Source: RUG100 sp050953405 (GTDB taxonomy: Bacteria > Bacillota > Clostridia > Peptostreptococcales > Anaerovoracaceae). From it: 64,000 nt of DNA. Location: assembly GCA_050953405.1 (NCBI GenBank), contig JBMNMP010000003.1:372001-436000 (forward strand), read 5' to 3'. Under the pieces are notes generated by a model. The model saw nothing but the letters and a program-made list of their open reading frames with translations, searched no databases and had not been told where the DNA came from. The position numbers and the translations under genes were made by a program. Shown here one piece after another: positions 18,450 through 26,536 of this stretch (the stretch's first letter is position 1; each line of letters opens with the position of its first letter).

Positions 18450-18979
18450 ATAACAGAAAGCCTGTCGGTGTGGTCATGATCACACAGGAGGAAATATTGA
18501 AGAGAGCAGCCGAGATAGGCCGGCAGATCACTGAAGATTACAAAGGTGAAGGCGTTTTGCTCATCGGTATCCTGAAGGGTGCCGTCATGTGGATGACAGA
18601 TCTGATGAAGAATATCGATCTCGATGTTGAAATCGACTTCATGGCCTGCAGTAGCTACGGCGCATCGACCAAGAGCAGCGGTATCGTCAAGATCAACAAA
18701 GACCTCGACAGCGATATCGAGGGCAAGAATGTCATCATTGTGGAAGATATTGTCGATTCGGGGACCACTCTGGCTTACCTTAAAAAATATCTTTCGAACA
18801 GGAGCCCCAAGAGCATTGCCATCTGCGCTCTTCTTGACAAGCCGCAGGGAAGAAAGGTCGAACTGGAAGCCGACTACAAGGGCTTTGATGTAGATGACAG
18901 ATTCATTATCGGTTACGGGCTGGACTTCAACCAGAAGTACCGCCAGTTGCCTTATATCAGTTACCTGGCTGAAGACTGA
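18446..18979 (+). CDS. hpt: Hypoxanthine phosphoribosyltransferase
   Basis: Purine salvage: hypoxanthine (and guanine) plus PRPP to IMP/GMP. 177 aa. PRPP-binding loop VEDIVDSGTT (99-108), flexible-loop region MACSSYGASTKSSG and the C-terminal FIIGYGLDFNQKYRQLPY that stacks the purine. Start overlaps the ykvA stop. A terminator follows within 20 bases. Confidence 0.95.
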   Translation: MNNRKPVGVVMITQEEILKRAAEIGRQITEDYKGEGVLLIGILKGAVMWMTDLMKNIDLDVEIDFMACSSYGASTKSSGIVKINKDLDSDIEGKNVIIVEDIVDSGTTLAYLKKYLSNRSPKSIAICALLDKPQGRKVELEADYKGFDVDDRFIIGYGLDFNQKYRQLPYISYLAED

Positions 18980-18995
18980 GGCGGGTACAGCGGGA

Positions 18996-19024
18996 AAGGG
19001 ACGGTCCGGGACCGGCTCTTTTTT
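18996..19024 (+). terminator. Rho-independent terminator after hpt
   Basis: CGGTC/GACCG stem around CGG, extended by outer pairs, then CTCTTTTTT. Confidence 0.8.
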
Positions 19025-19041
19025 CGTGATTTGTGCGCTGA

Positions 19042-19070
19042 TTGATTTTTTACAGTATTTGATATACAAT
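19042..19070 (+). promoter_or_regulatory. Promoter of the paaK-ACT operon (TTGATT-N17-TACAAT)
   Basis: TTGATT at 19042-19047, TACAAT at 19065-19070, spacing 17, directly after the hpt terminator and 49 bases before the first ligase gene. Confidence 0.65.
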
Positions 19071-19118
19071 ATTCGAGTATATTGCAAGATTAACAAAGAT
19101 GGGAGAAACGAAGGAAAA

Positions 19119-20426
19119 ATGGGAAACATAATCTGGAACAGAAAAGCTGAATGCATGGACCGGAAGGAACTGGCCGATATGCAGCTGGCAAAATTAAAGG
19201 ACACCGTGAAAAGGTGCTATGAGAGAGTCCCACTTTACAAGAAAAAGTTCAACGAGATCGGACTGAAGCCGGAGCACATCAAGACTCTGGACGACATCAA
19301 ACATATACCGTTCACCACGGCAGAAGATTTAAAACAGAACTATCCCTTCGGCATGTTCGCTGTAGACAAGAAGGAAATAGTGAGGATACACGGTTCTTCG
19401 GGAACCACGGGCAAGCCGAAGATCGTGGGCTACACCCGCAACGATCTGGACAACTGGACGGAATGTCTCGCCAGGGTCATCAGCGCAGCCGGGGTCAACG
19501 CCGGAGACATCGCGCAGATCGCCTTCGGCTACGGACTGTTCACCGGAGGATTCGGACTGCATTACGGAATGGAACGCGTAGGGGCTATGGTAGTGCCGCT
19601 CTCCAGCGGAAACACCGAGAGACAGCTGATGATCATGAAGGACTTCGGGACTACCGTGCTGGTAGCCACACCTTCTTATGCGCTGTACATGGTCGATGAA
19701 ATGAAGAAGAGGGGGATCACAAAGGATGATCTCAAACTCAAGGTCGCCCTGTTCGGCGGCGAAGGCCACACAGAAGCCATGCGCAAAAAGATAGAAGACG
19801 AGCTGGGCATACTGGCTACGGAAAATTACGGATTGTCCGAGATCGGCGGACCGGGATATTCAGGAGAGTGCTACCTGAAGAACGGGATGCACATCGCCGA
19901 GGACAAGTTCTTCTCGGAGATCATAGATCCGGAAACTTGCGAAACGCTGGGAATGGGAGAAAAGGGCGAACTGGTAGTCACCACACTGGAAAAAGAAGGT
20001 ATGCCGGTGCTCAGATACAGGACCAGAGATATAACCTGGCTGGACGACACACCTTGCGACTGCGGACGTACATCCATGAGGATGGCCAAGGTACAGGGCA
20101 GATCCGATGACATGCTGGTCATCAGGGGAGTCAATGTATTCCCGTCACAGATCGAAGAAGTAGTCATGAGGCAGAAGGAGATCGAGCCGTTCTACGAGAT
20201 CGTGGTCACCAACGAAGGCTACATGGACAAGATCGAAGTCAAGGTGGAACTGAAGGACGGCAGTATGCTGGACGACTATAAACGCCTGGAGCAGTTCAAG
20301 GCGAAGATTTCACATGAACTGAAAACCACATTGAATATTGAGGCAAGGGTCACTCTCGTTTCTGCGGGAACACTCCCCAGGTTCGAGGGCAAGGCAAAGA
20401 GAGTGATCGACCTGAGACAGAAATAA
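19119..20426 (+). CDS. Phenylacetate-CoA ligase family protein (copy 1)
   Basis: ANL-superfamily acyl-adenylate/CoA ligase, PaaK branch. 435 aa. P-loop HGSSGTTGKPK (91-101), adenylation motif ENYGLSEIGGPG, YRTRDI and the hinge/C-terminal region GRSDDMLVIRGVNVFPSQIE. The substrate is likely an aryl acid such as phenylacetate or indoleacetate, formed when anaerobes ferment aromatic amino acids; family knowledge, not proven here. ATG 19119 is used (AAGGAAAA upstream); an in-frame start at 18894 lies inside hpt. It is the first gene of an operon with a second ligase and an ACT protein. No indolepyruvate oxidoreductase (iorAB) is nearby. Confidence 0.9.
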   Translation: MGNIIWNRKAECMDRKELADMQLAKLKDTVKRCYERVPLYKKKFNEIGLKPEHIKTLDDIKHIPFTTAEDLKQNYPFGMFAVDKKEIVRIHGSSGTTGKPKIVGYTRNDLDNWTECLARVISAAGVNAGDIAQIAFGYGLFTGGFGLHYGMERVGAMVVPLSSGNTERQLMIMKDFGTTVLVATPSYALYMVDEMKKRGITKDDLKLKVALFGGEGHTEAMRKKIEDELGILATENYGLSEIGGPGYSGECYLKNGMHIAEDKFFSEIIDPETCETLGMGEKGELVVTTLEKEGMPVLRYRTRDITWLDDTPCDCGRTSMRMAKVQGRSDDMLVIRGVNVFPSQIEEVVMRQKEIEPFYEIVVTNEGYMDKIEVKVELKDGSMLDDYKRLEQFKAKISHELKTTLNIEARVTLVSAGTLPRFEGKAKRVIDLRQK

Positions 20427-20444
20427 AGAAATAGGAGAGAGCGA

Positions 20445-21755
20445 ATGATTTGGAACAAAGCAATGGAATGCGCAGACAGGGAGACGATGAACAAGATCCA
20501 GCTGCGCAAACTGCAGAGTACAGTGAAGAGGGTATACCAGAAGGTGGAGCCGTACAGGAGCAAGATGCAGGAACTGGGTCTCAAGCCCGGAGACATCAAG
20601 ACTCTGGAGGACATCAAAAAGCTGCCCTTTACTACCAAGGAAGACCTGAGGGACAATTATCCCTACGGGATGCTGGCTTCTCCGCTTTCTGACATAGTCA
20701 GGATACACGCCAGCTCCGGTACCACGGGCAAGCCAAAGGTAGACTGCTATACTGATAACGACCTGCAGATGTGGGCAGAGTGCTTTGCCCGGGGACTTTC
20801 CTCCGCGGGCGGAGACAAGACTTCGGTAGTTCAGGTGTCCTACGGATATGGACTTTTCACCGGCGGCCTTGGAGCTCACGATGGCGCTGAATACATGGGA
20901 GCCTCAGTTATCCCCATGAGCAGCGGAAATACACAAAAACAGATACTGATGATGAAGGATTTCAAGAGCACGCATCTGTGCTGTACTCCTTCATATGCGC
21001 TGACCATCGCAGAGGCGGTGGAAAAAGCCGGATACAAGCCGGGCGACCTTGCACTTAAGGCCGGCGTATTCGGAGCTGAACCCTGGACTGAGGGTATGCG
21101 GGATGAAATAGAGAAGAGGCTGGGAATAAAAGCTTATGACATATACGGACTTTCAGAAGTCATGGGACCCGGCGTGGCTACCAGCTGCGATGCCAAAGAT
21201 GGCATGCACATACAGGAAGATTACTTCCTGGCGGAAGTTATCGATCCGAAGACACTGGAACCGGTGGCTCCCGGCGAGATCGGAGAACTGGTATTCACGA
21301 CGCTGGGCAAGGAGGGAATGCCGCTGGTACGCTACCGCACCAGAGACCTCTGCTCTCTGAAATACGACAAGTGTTCCTGCGGAAGGACCACAGTGAGGAT
21401 GAGCAAGATCCTCGGCAGATCCGATGATATGCTGATCATCAGGGGAGTCAATGTATTCCCGTCGCAGATCGAGACAGTGATCGCGAAGTTCGATGAACTG
21501 ACGCTGAACTACAAGATTCTCGTGGGTCGCGTGGACAACAAGGATACCTTCGAGCTGCACGTCGAGCTGGCGGAGAACCTGGCTGTAGATGATATTGCTT
21601 TTGTAGAAAACCTGAGGACCAGGATGGACCACGAGCTGCGTTCGCTCCTGGGAATCGGATGTAAGGTAAAATTCCTCAGCGCCGGCACGCTGCCGCGCAG
21701 CGAAGGCAAAGCGGTGAGGATAGAGGATACGAGAAATCTCGGTATTCGTTTGTAA
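20445..21755 (+). CDS. Phenylacetate-CoA ligase family protein (copy 2)
   Basis: 436 aa paralogue of the preceding gene, similar along its whole length but clearly diverged. P-loop SSGTTGKPK (90-98), YDIYGLSEVMGPG, YRTRDL and GRSDDMLIIRGVNVFPSQIE are all kept, so both copies should be active. Cys residues in CDCG/CSCG precede GRT in both. The tandem may reflect different aryl acids. Starts 18 bases after copy 1 with AGGAGAG upstream. Confidence 0.9.
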   Translation: MIWNKAMECADRETMNKIQLRKLQSTVKRVYQKVEPYRSKMQELGLKPGDIKTLEDIKKLPFTTKEDLRDNYPYGMLASPLSDIVRIHASSGTTGKPKVDCYTDNDLQMWAECFARGLSSAGGDKTSVVQVSYGYGLFTGGLGAHDGAEYMGASVIPMSSGNTQKQILMMKDFKSTHLCCTPSYALTIAEAVEKAGYKPGDLALKAGVFGAEPWTEGMRDEIEKRLGIKAYDIYGLSEVMGPGVATSCDAKDGMHIQEDYFLAEVIDPKTLEPVAPGEIGELVFTTLGKEGMPLVRYRTRDLCSLKYDKCSCGRTTVRMSKILGRSDDMLIIRGVNVFPSQIETVIAKFDELTLNYKILVGRVDNKDTFELHVELAENLAVDDIAFVENLRTRMDHELRSLLGIGCKVKFLSAGTLPRSEGKAVRIEDTRNLGIRL

Positions 21756-21767
21756 GGAGGTACGCCC

Positions 21768-22193
21768 ATGTATATTAAACAGATTTCAGTTTTCGTGGAA
21801 AACACAACAGGAAGGCTGGCAGAATTCACAAAGGTGCTCAAGGATAACAACATCGATATGAAAGCGCTTTGCATCGCGGATACGACTGATTTCGGCATCC
21901 TGCGCTGCCTGGTGGAAAAGCCGGAAGAGACAGCACAGATATTGAAAGAGAACGGATTTACAGCCAGCATCACAGAAGTACTGGCGGTAGAGATGAAGGA
22001 TATACCCGGCGGACTCAACAGCATCCTCGAGGTGCTCAGCGCTAAGGGCATCGGTGTGGACTATGTCTACTCCATCATCAGATCGCGCGAGAATCACGCC
22101 GTGATCATCATCAAGGTCGAGGATCCGGGCGAGGCCATCGACGCGCTGACTGCTGCAGGCATCCAGCTGTATTGCCAGAAGGATCTGATCTGA
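21768..22193 (+). CDS. Tandem ACT-domain protein
   Basis: 141 aa made of two ACT domains (about 3-65 and 70-137; the first begins KQISVFVENTTGRLAEFTKVL). ACT domains bind amino acids and give feedback control. Stand-alone proteins of this kind commonly accompany PaaK-type ligases in anaerobes, so it may sense an aromatic or branched amino acid; that is inference. SD AAGGAGG, 12 bases after the second ligase. Its TGA overlaps the next ATG (TGATG). Confidence 0.88.
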   Translation: MYIKQISVFVENTTGRLAEFTKVLKDNNIDMKALCIADTTDFGILRCLVEKPEETAQILKENGFTASITEVLAVEMKDIPGGLNSILEVLSAKGIGVDYVYSIIRSRENHAVIIIKVEDPGEAIDALTAAGIQLYCQKDLI

Positions 22194-22642
22194 TGTCAGG
22201 TCAGGAAGCGATGGAGGCCCACCTGGCAAAGACCATGGAGGAAAACAACGTGGTCCAGGCGGACACGCTCAACGGTATGATGAAATCGGAGAGCGGGGGC
22301 TGTTCATATGCGGACAGGACCCTGTCGCTGATATTTGAGACTCAGGACTGGCAGGCGAACAGGGCAGGCATGCTGCACGGCGGCATACTGTGCACGGCTT
22401 TCGATATGACGATCGCAGCCCTGGCCAGGTTCTATGCAGGCAAGAACTTTGCCCCCACGGTCAGCCTGGACGTCAAGTATGTGCGGCCGGTCGCCATCGG
22501 TGACCGTTACCGGGTGACTGCCAGAGCAACGGCCACCGGAAAGCGCATCACGCAGCTGACGGCGGAGGCCGTGATCGAAGACAGCGGCAAGCTGGCGGCT
22601 ACTTCGGCCAGCGTATATCTCAATGTAGATACGAGCAAATAG
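22193..22642 (+). CDS. Hotdog-fold acyl-CoA thioesterase (PaaI-type)
   Basis: 149 aa. Hotdog core: MLHGGILCTAFD (HGG at 62-64 and Asp71) then TVSLDVKYVRPVAIGD, the PaaI/YdiI pattern. Likely hydrolyses aryl- or acyl-CoA, which fits its place right after two CoA ligases and an ACT protein; it may release CoA when the pathway stalls. ATG 22193 overlaps the previous stop; an earlier in-frame ATG at 22172 lies within the ACT gene. Confidence 0.85.
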   Translation: MSGQEAMEAHLAKTMEENNVVQADTLNGMMKSESGGCSYADRTLSLIFETQDWQANRAGMLHGGILCTAFDMTIAALARFYAGKNFAPTVSLDVKYVRPVAIGDRYRVTARATATGKRITQLTAEAVIEDSGKLAATSASVYLNVDTSK

Positions 22643-22647
22643 GAGGA

Positions 22648-23280
22648 ATGATGTTCAGACCGAGGGACAAATGGAGCTGTATAACGCATCTCGCGGGTGC
22701 GCTGATGGCGGCAGCGGGTACCATCGGTCTGATTTTTATTAACCTGGATCAACCGCCCAGCCGCATGATCGCGATGCTGGCATTCGGCTTTTCCATGATC
22801 GCGCTGTATTCCTGCAGCGCTGCTTACCATTACAGCAGGGGGACTGCGAAACACATCGAACACCTGAGAAATCTGGATCATTCCATGATCTTCGTGCTCA
22901 TCGCAGGCACGTATACGCCTATTATGTGTGATGCGCTGCCGGCGCAGATCGGCAGGGTCTTCCTCACGGTGCTCTGGATCCTGGCGGGAGCCGGAGTCAT
23001 TATGAAGATCTTCTGGCTGTATGCGCCGCGCTGGCTGTACACCATCATCTATCTCATAATGGGATGGTCGATACTGATAGATTTCCGCGACTTTATAATG
23101 CTGCCGGGAGCTTTCATCGCAGCTCTGCTGCTGGGCGGGGCAGCTTACACTGCGGGTGCCGTCATCTACGCGCGAAAGCGCCCGAACCCCACCAGGGAGT
23201 TCGGATTTCACGAGATATTCCACGTCCTCGTCATCGCGGGTACGGCCTGTCATTATTACGGCATCGTATTCCTCATGTGA
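22648..23280 (+). CDS. Hemolysin III family (PAQR-type) membrane protein
   Basis: 210 aa, seven predicted membrane spans. Family motifs: SAAYHY in helix 2, LDHSMIFVLIAGTYTP in helix 3, and FHEIFHVLVIAGTACHY in helix 7, which supply the conserved Ser/His/Asp residues for a likely zinc site. Called hemolysin III historically; probably a membrane-lipid hydrolase-like protein. AGGAGGA is immediately upstream; ATGATG leaves 22648 or 22651 as the start. Last gene of the aryl-CoA operon. Confidence 0.9.
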   Translation: MMFRPRDKWSCITHLAGALMAAAGTIGLIFINLDQPPSRMIAMLAFGFSMIALYSCSAAYHYSRGTAKHIEHLRNLDHSMIFVLIAGTYTPIMCDALPAQIGRVFLTVLWILAGAGVIMKIFWLYAPRWLYTIIYLIMGWSILIDFRDFIMLPGAFIAALLLGGAAYTAGAVIYARKRPNPTREFGFHEIFHVLVIAGTACHYYGIVFLM

Positions 23281-23299
23281 GGCCGGCAGGTAAATAAGC

Positions 23300-23334
23300 A
23301 AAAAAAGCGGCGGATCCTGTGAGGATCTGCCGCT
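23300..23334 (-). terminator. Rho-independent terminator of the PHP gene (possibly bidirectional)
   Basis: AGCGGC..GATCC pairs with GGATC..GCCGCT; read on the - strand the stem is followed by seven T. It lies between converging genes and may stop both. Confidence 0.75.
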
Positions 23335-23348
23335 CCTGGTTTCTGATA

Positions 23349-24137
23349 TCAGTAGAAGCGGTGGAAGACCGGTTCTCTGTTTTTATAGCTGCAGTAGTAT
23401 TTGAAACCGACGCCGCGCGCTATTGCCAGCGCCTTGTCAAAGTGGCTGCCGTAACGTTCCGGTTCGTGCGAATCGGAGCCGATCGTCAGTATCTCACCGC
23501 CCAGTTCGCGGTAAGCCTCGAGGATCTGGATGCGCGGCAGTCCCACAGGCATATTGTATTTGTAGCTGGAGGTGTTGATCTCGATGCCCTTTCCGTCTTC
23601 GATGATCATCTTCAGAGTTTCGCGGATGATATCCATGCTGGGGTCGAGGTCGAAGATGCCGCCGATGTAGCGGTCAATGATCGTGTAGTGACCGATGACG
23701 TCATAGTCCTTGAATTTCTTGAGCATATCGTACATATAACTGTAGAAATCACGGGTAACCGCAGAGCGGTCCAGCTGTGAATAGTCGATGAGGTCGAGCG
23801 CCTGGTTCCTCAGGCAGTGAAATGAGCCGATGATGAAATCGTAATCATATGAAGCTGCCAGGTCATGTGCGGCCTGCAGCTCGCTGTCCATTATCCCTAT
23901 CTCCACACCTTTGATGATCTCCAGACGACCTTCGAGCTCGCGCTGCTTTTTCTCCATTGCGGCCTGGTAAGCCGGAAAATCTATGGTAAAGGGAAATTCC
24001 GGATCGGGATATCCGGGGTCGTAGTGATCTGTTATCGCTATCCCTTCGAGGTTAGTTTCGGCTGCGGCAGCGACCATCTCGTCGAAGGTGTGATCGCAGT
24101 CATCAGAAAAGCCGGTATGTGTGTGCATATCATACAT
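23349..24137 (-). CDS. PHP-domain phosphatase (histidinol-phosphatase-like)
   Basis: 262 aa. Polymerase-and-histidinol-phosphatase fold: MHTHTGFSDD (His5, His7), ITDHYD, a Glu in GVEIG, IIGSFHC, IGHY and IGSDSH near the end supply the metal ligands. This is the HisK type that can release phosphate from histidinol phosphate, but no other his gene is nearby, so the annotation as hisK is not secure. Monocistronic on the - strand, with its own terminator. Confidence 0.85.
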   Translation of the reverse strand: MYDMHTHTGFSDDCDHTFDEMVAAAAETNLEGIAITDHYDPGYPDPEFPFTIDFPAYQAAMEKKQRELEGRLEIIKGVEIGIMDSELQAAHDLAASYDYDFIIGSFHCLRNQALDLIDYSQLDRSAVTRDFYSYMYDMLKKFKDYDVIGHYTIIDRYIGGIFDLDPSMDIIRETLKMIIEDGKGIEINTSSYKYNMPVGLPRIQILEAYRELGGEILTIGSDSHEPERYGSHFDKALAIARGVGFKYYCSYKNREPVFHRFY

Positions 24138-24208
24138 TTCTATTCCATCTCCATTTCTTTGTCTGATGTCATATATCGATGAATCAAGTATATCAGAAAA
24201 AAGTGCAA

Positions 24209-24237
24209 TTGTTAATATATGTTCGAACGTGTATAAT
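24209..24237 (+). promoter_or_regulatory. Promoter of the mgtC-type gene (TTGTTA-N17-TATAAT)
   Basis: TTGTTA at 24209-24214, TATAAT at 24232-24237, spacing 17. The spacer holds an 8-base palindrome GTTCGAAC (24221-24228) that could be an operator. Confidence 0.6.
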
Positions 24238-24257
24238 TAGTGTCAGAGGAATTACGA

Positions 24258-24956
24258 ATGATACATGTACCTGAGATACTGAGCGACCTGAACGTTTTTT
24301 CGGTCACCCTGAGATTGCTGCTGGCGATGCTGTTCGGGGGTATAATAGGGCTGGAGCGCGGAGCCAACAGGCATCCGGCCGGCTTCAGGACCCACATACT
24401 GGTTTGTGTGGGGTCCGCTCTCGCCATGCTGACAAATCAGTATATCTTTGAGATGTGGGGAAGCGTGACCGATCCGGCGAGGATCGGCGCCCAGGTGATC
24501 ACGGGCGTGGGTTTTCTCGGCGCGGGGACCATACTTTTCACGGGAAGAAACAGGATACGCGGTCTGACGACGGCGGCCGGACTGTGGGCATCGGAATGCC
24601 TGGGACTGGCGATAGGCATTGGTTTTTATTTTGGAGCCGTGATCGGTGCCGTGGTGGTCTTCATCAGCCTGGCGCTGCTGCCGAAGATCGAAGCTTATTT
24701 TTACGAACACTCGGGTGTCGTCAACGTGTATGTCGAGCTGAGCAACATCGGTTATTTCAAGAACTTTTTTCAGCAGATAAAGAGGAACAGTCTCCAGGTG
24801 GAATACACTAATCTGAACCAGCCGAACCCGATGACGCCGGGCGGCGTCGGCTTTGCGTTATCGCTGAGGATGGATAAAAAGGGCAAAAAGGACAACGAGG
24901 AACTGGTGGAACTCATCAGTATGATAGAAGGAGTAACGGTAGTAGAAGAAATATGA
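24258..24956 (+). CDS. MgtC/SapB family membrane protein
   Basis: 232 aa. N-terminal MgtC domain with four to five membrane helices and the signature GGIIGLERGANRHPAG followed by RTHILVCVGSALAML; conserved Asp/Arg region ARIGAQVITGVGFLGAG. C-terminal ~80 residues form a soluble ACT-like domain. In pathogens MgtC modulates F-ATPase and Mg adaptation; elsewhere the role is unclear. ATG 24258 follows AGAGGAATTACGA; an in-frame GTG at 24240 has no ribosome site. Overlaps the next gene by four bases. Confidence 0.88.
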   Translation: MIHVPEILSDLNVFSVTLRLLLAMLFGGIIGLERGANRHPAGFRTHILVCVGSALAMLTNQYIFEMWGSVTDPARIGAQVITGVGFLGAGTILFTGRNRIRGLTTAAGLWASECLGLAIGIGFYFGAVIGAVVVFISLALLPKIEAYFYEHSGVVNVYVELSNIGYFKNFFQQIKRNSLQVEYTNLNQPNPMTPGGVGFALSLRMDKKGKKDNEELVELISMIEGVTVVEEI

Positions 24957-25513
24957 AAATGCTGGTTGTAAGCGACACCCACGGGAGCATATCACGGGTG
25001 CTGGAAATAGCAGAAAAGATAACGGATATAGATTTGCTGGTACATCTCGGGGATTATTACGAGGATGCGGTACGCATAGCGGAGGCGCTGGGCGTCGACT
25101 ATGCTGCAGTCAGGGGGAACTGCGACGGTGCACTGCGTTTTGAGGATACCAGCTCGGTGCTGGAGACCGAATGCGGCAGGATACTGCTGACGCACGGACA
25201 TACCGAAGGCGTGCGCCGCGGCGGCGGATACAGCGGACTGCTCTCACGCTGTGAGCAGATGGACTGCTGTGCGGTATTCTTCGGCCATACACATGTGGCC
25301 GTGAACGATGAGATAGACGGGGTGCGCATACTCAATCCGGGTTCCATTTCGCGTCCGCGCGACGGCAGCCGGGGCTCGTATGCTATTGTACATACAAGCG
25401 AGCAGGGTATAGAGTGCTCCGTGCTCTACTATAACACGGGCGGCGGCCCTCCAAAGAAAAAGGCACCCGGAGGTTTTCTCAGGGGCCTGATGAACTACAG
25501 CGACGGCTTTTAA
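24953..25513 (+). CDS. YfcE/MJ0936-type metallophosphoesterase
   Basis: 186 aa calcineurin-like phosphodiesterase. Metal ligands in order: SDTHG (Asp8, His10), LGD, RGNCD, LTHGH and FGHTH. The small YfcE type hydrolyses phosphodiesters in vitro with an unknown physiological target. Its C-terminal 25 residues (rich in Gly, Pro, Lys) are an extra tail. ATGA overlap with the mgtC-like gene indicates coupling. Confidence 0.88.
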   Translation: MKMLVVSDTHGSISRVLEIAEKITDIDLLVHLGDYYEDAVRIAEALGVDYAAVRGNCDGALRFEDTSSVLETECGRILLTHGHTEGVRRGGGYSGLLSRCEQMDCCAVFFGHTHVAVNDEIDGVRILNPGSISRPRDGSRGSYAIVHTSEQGIECSVLYYNTGGGPPKKKAPGGFLRGLMNYSDGF

Positions 25514-25532
25514 ATCAGAAGAGGATCCGGTC

Positions 25533-26468
25533 ATGAGCAGTATTTTAGAGAGTCTCAATTCACTGGTGATGATCTTTGTGATGATCATCCCGGGGATAAT
25601 CCTTTCCAAAAAGAATATCATCTCCCCGAAGCAGTCTCAGGGCATCAACAGCCTGGTCGCCGATCTGACCTGGCCCTGTCTAGTGATCGATGCCATGCAG
25701 ATCAGCTTTTCGAAGAAGATACTGGCTGACTGCGGCTATACTTTTGTCATCATGGTGATCGTGTTCGTGGCCGCGTTCGGCCTCGGCTCTCTGCTGGTGC
25801 GCGTGCTGCACCTGAAAAAGCATCAGAGCTATATCTTCACATTCATGCTGATATTTTCAAACACGGGCTTCATGGGGATACCGGTCATCAACGCCCTCTA
25901 TGGCAAGGAAGCTGTCTTTTACGCCAGCATCGTGGAGATGGTGAATGATATTTTCCTGTTCACAGTGGGCATCATGCTGATCCAGATGTCGGCTGGAGCT
26001 GACCGCAAGGTGGATATCAGATCCATGTTCAGCCCGGGAATGATAGGAGTTATCATCGGCTTTTTGCTGTTCCTCTTTGATTTTCAGCTGCCGGGCTTTC
26101 TCGGCGAATCGATAGAAATCATCGGTGCGGCGACGACGCCTCTGACCATGATCCTCATCGGTCTTCAGATAGGACGGATGCCCTTCAGGGAACTGGTGGG
26201 GGATATCAATATGTACATCATGTCCGCCGTCAAGCTGCTGGTGATCCCGATGATAGTATTCGTGATCATGATCTTCATCCTCAGGGATACTTCGGTCCTC
26301 GCCAGGGTGATCGTCATGGAATTCGCGATGCCGGTAGCTTCCTGCACGCAGATATTCGCTCTGCAGTACAAGAGCGATGTCACCTTCGCCGCCAAGGGTG
26401 TGCTGCTGTCCACGGTGATCTCGATAGCGACGCTGCCTCTGTTCACAGTGATCCTGAGTATGTTCTGA
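25533..26468 (+). CDS. AEC-family transporter (auxin efflux carrier type permease)
   Basis: 311 aa, about ten hydrophobic helices in two five-helix halves. N-terminal MIFVMIIPGIILSKK and the later NTGFMGIPVINALYG, plus AMPVASCTQIFALQY, match the AEC family, which exports or imports organic anions such as malate or malonate. Substrate unknown. AGAGGA is seven bases before ATG; 19 bases after the phosphoesterase gene. It converges on argH, separated by a terminator. Confidence 0.88.
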   Translation: MSSILESLNSLVMIFVMIIPGIILSKKNIISPKQSQGINSLVADLTWPCLVIDAMQISFSKKILADCGYTFVIMVIVFVAAFGLGSLLVRVLHLKKHQSYIFTFMLIFSNTGFMGIPVINALYGKEAVFYASIVEMVNDIFLFTVGIMLIQMSAGADRKVDIRSMFSPGMIGVIIGFLLFLFDFQLPGFLGESIEIIGAATTPLTMILIGLQIGRMPFRELVGDINMYIMSAVKLLVIPMIVFVIMIFILRDTSVLARVIVMEFAMPVASCTQIFALQYKSDVTFAAKGVLLSTVISIATLPLFTVILSMF

Positions 26469-26484
26469 GCGGGCGCAGGCAGAT

Positions 26485-26517
26485 AAAAAACCGCCCGCAG
26501 GTCAATCCCGCGAGCGG
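26485..26517 (-). terminator. Rho-independent terminator of argGH
   Basis: On the - strand CCGCTCGC pairs with GCGGGCGG and is followed by six T; it lies just after the argH stop. Confidence 0.75.
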
Positions 26518-26536
26518 CCCGGCAGCTTGTGCCGTT

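Noticed and set aside
24221..24228. LexA site in the mgtC-type promoter (GTTCGAAC)
   Set aside because: The half-sites are in the wrong orientation and spacing for CGAAC-N4-GTTYG.
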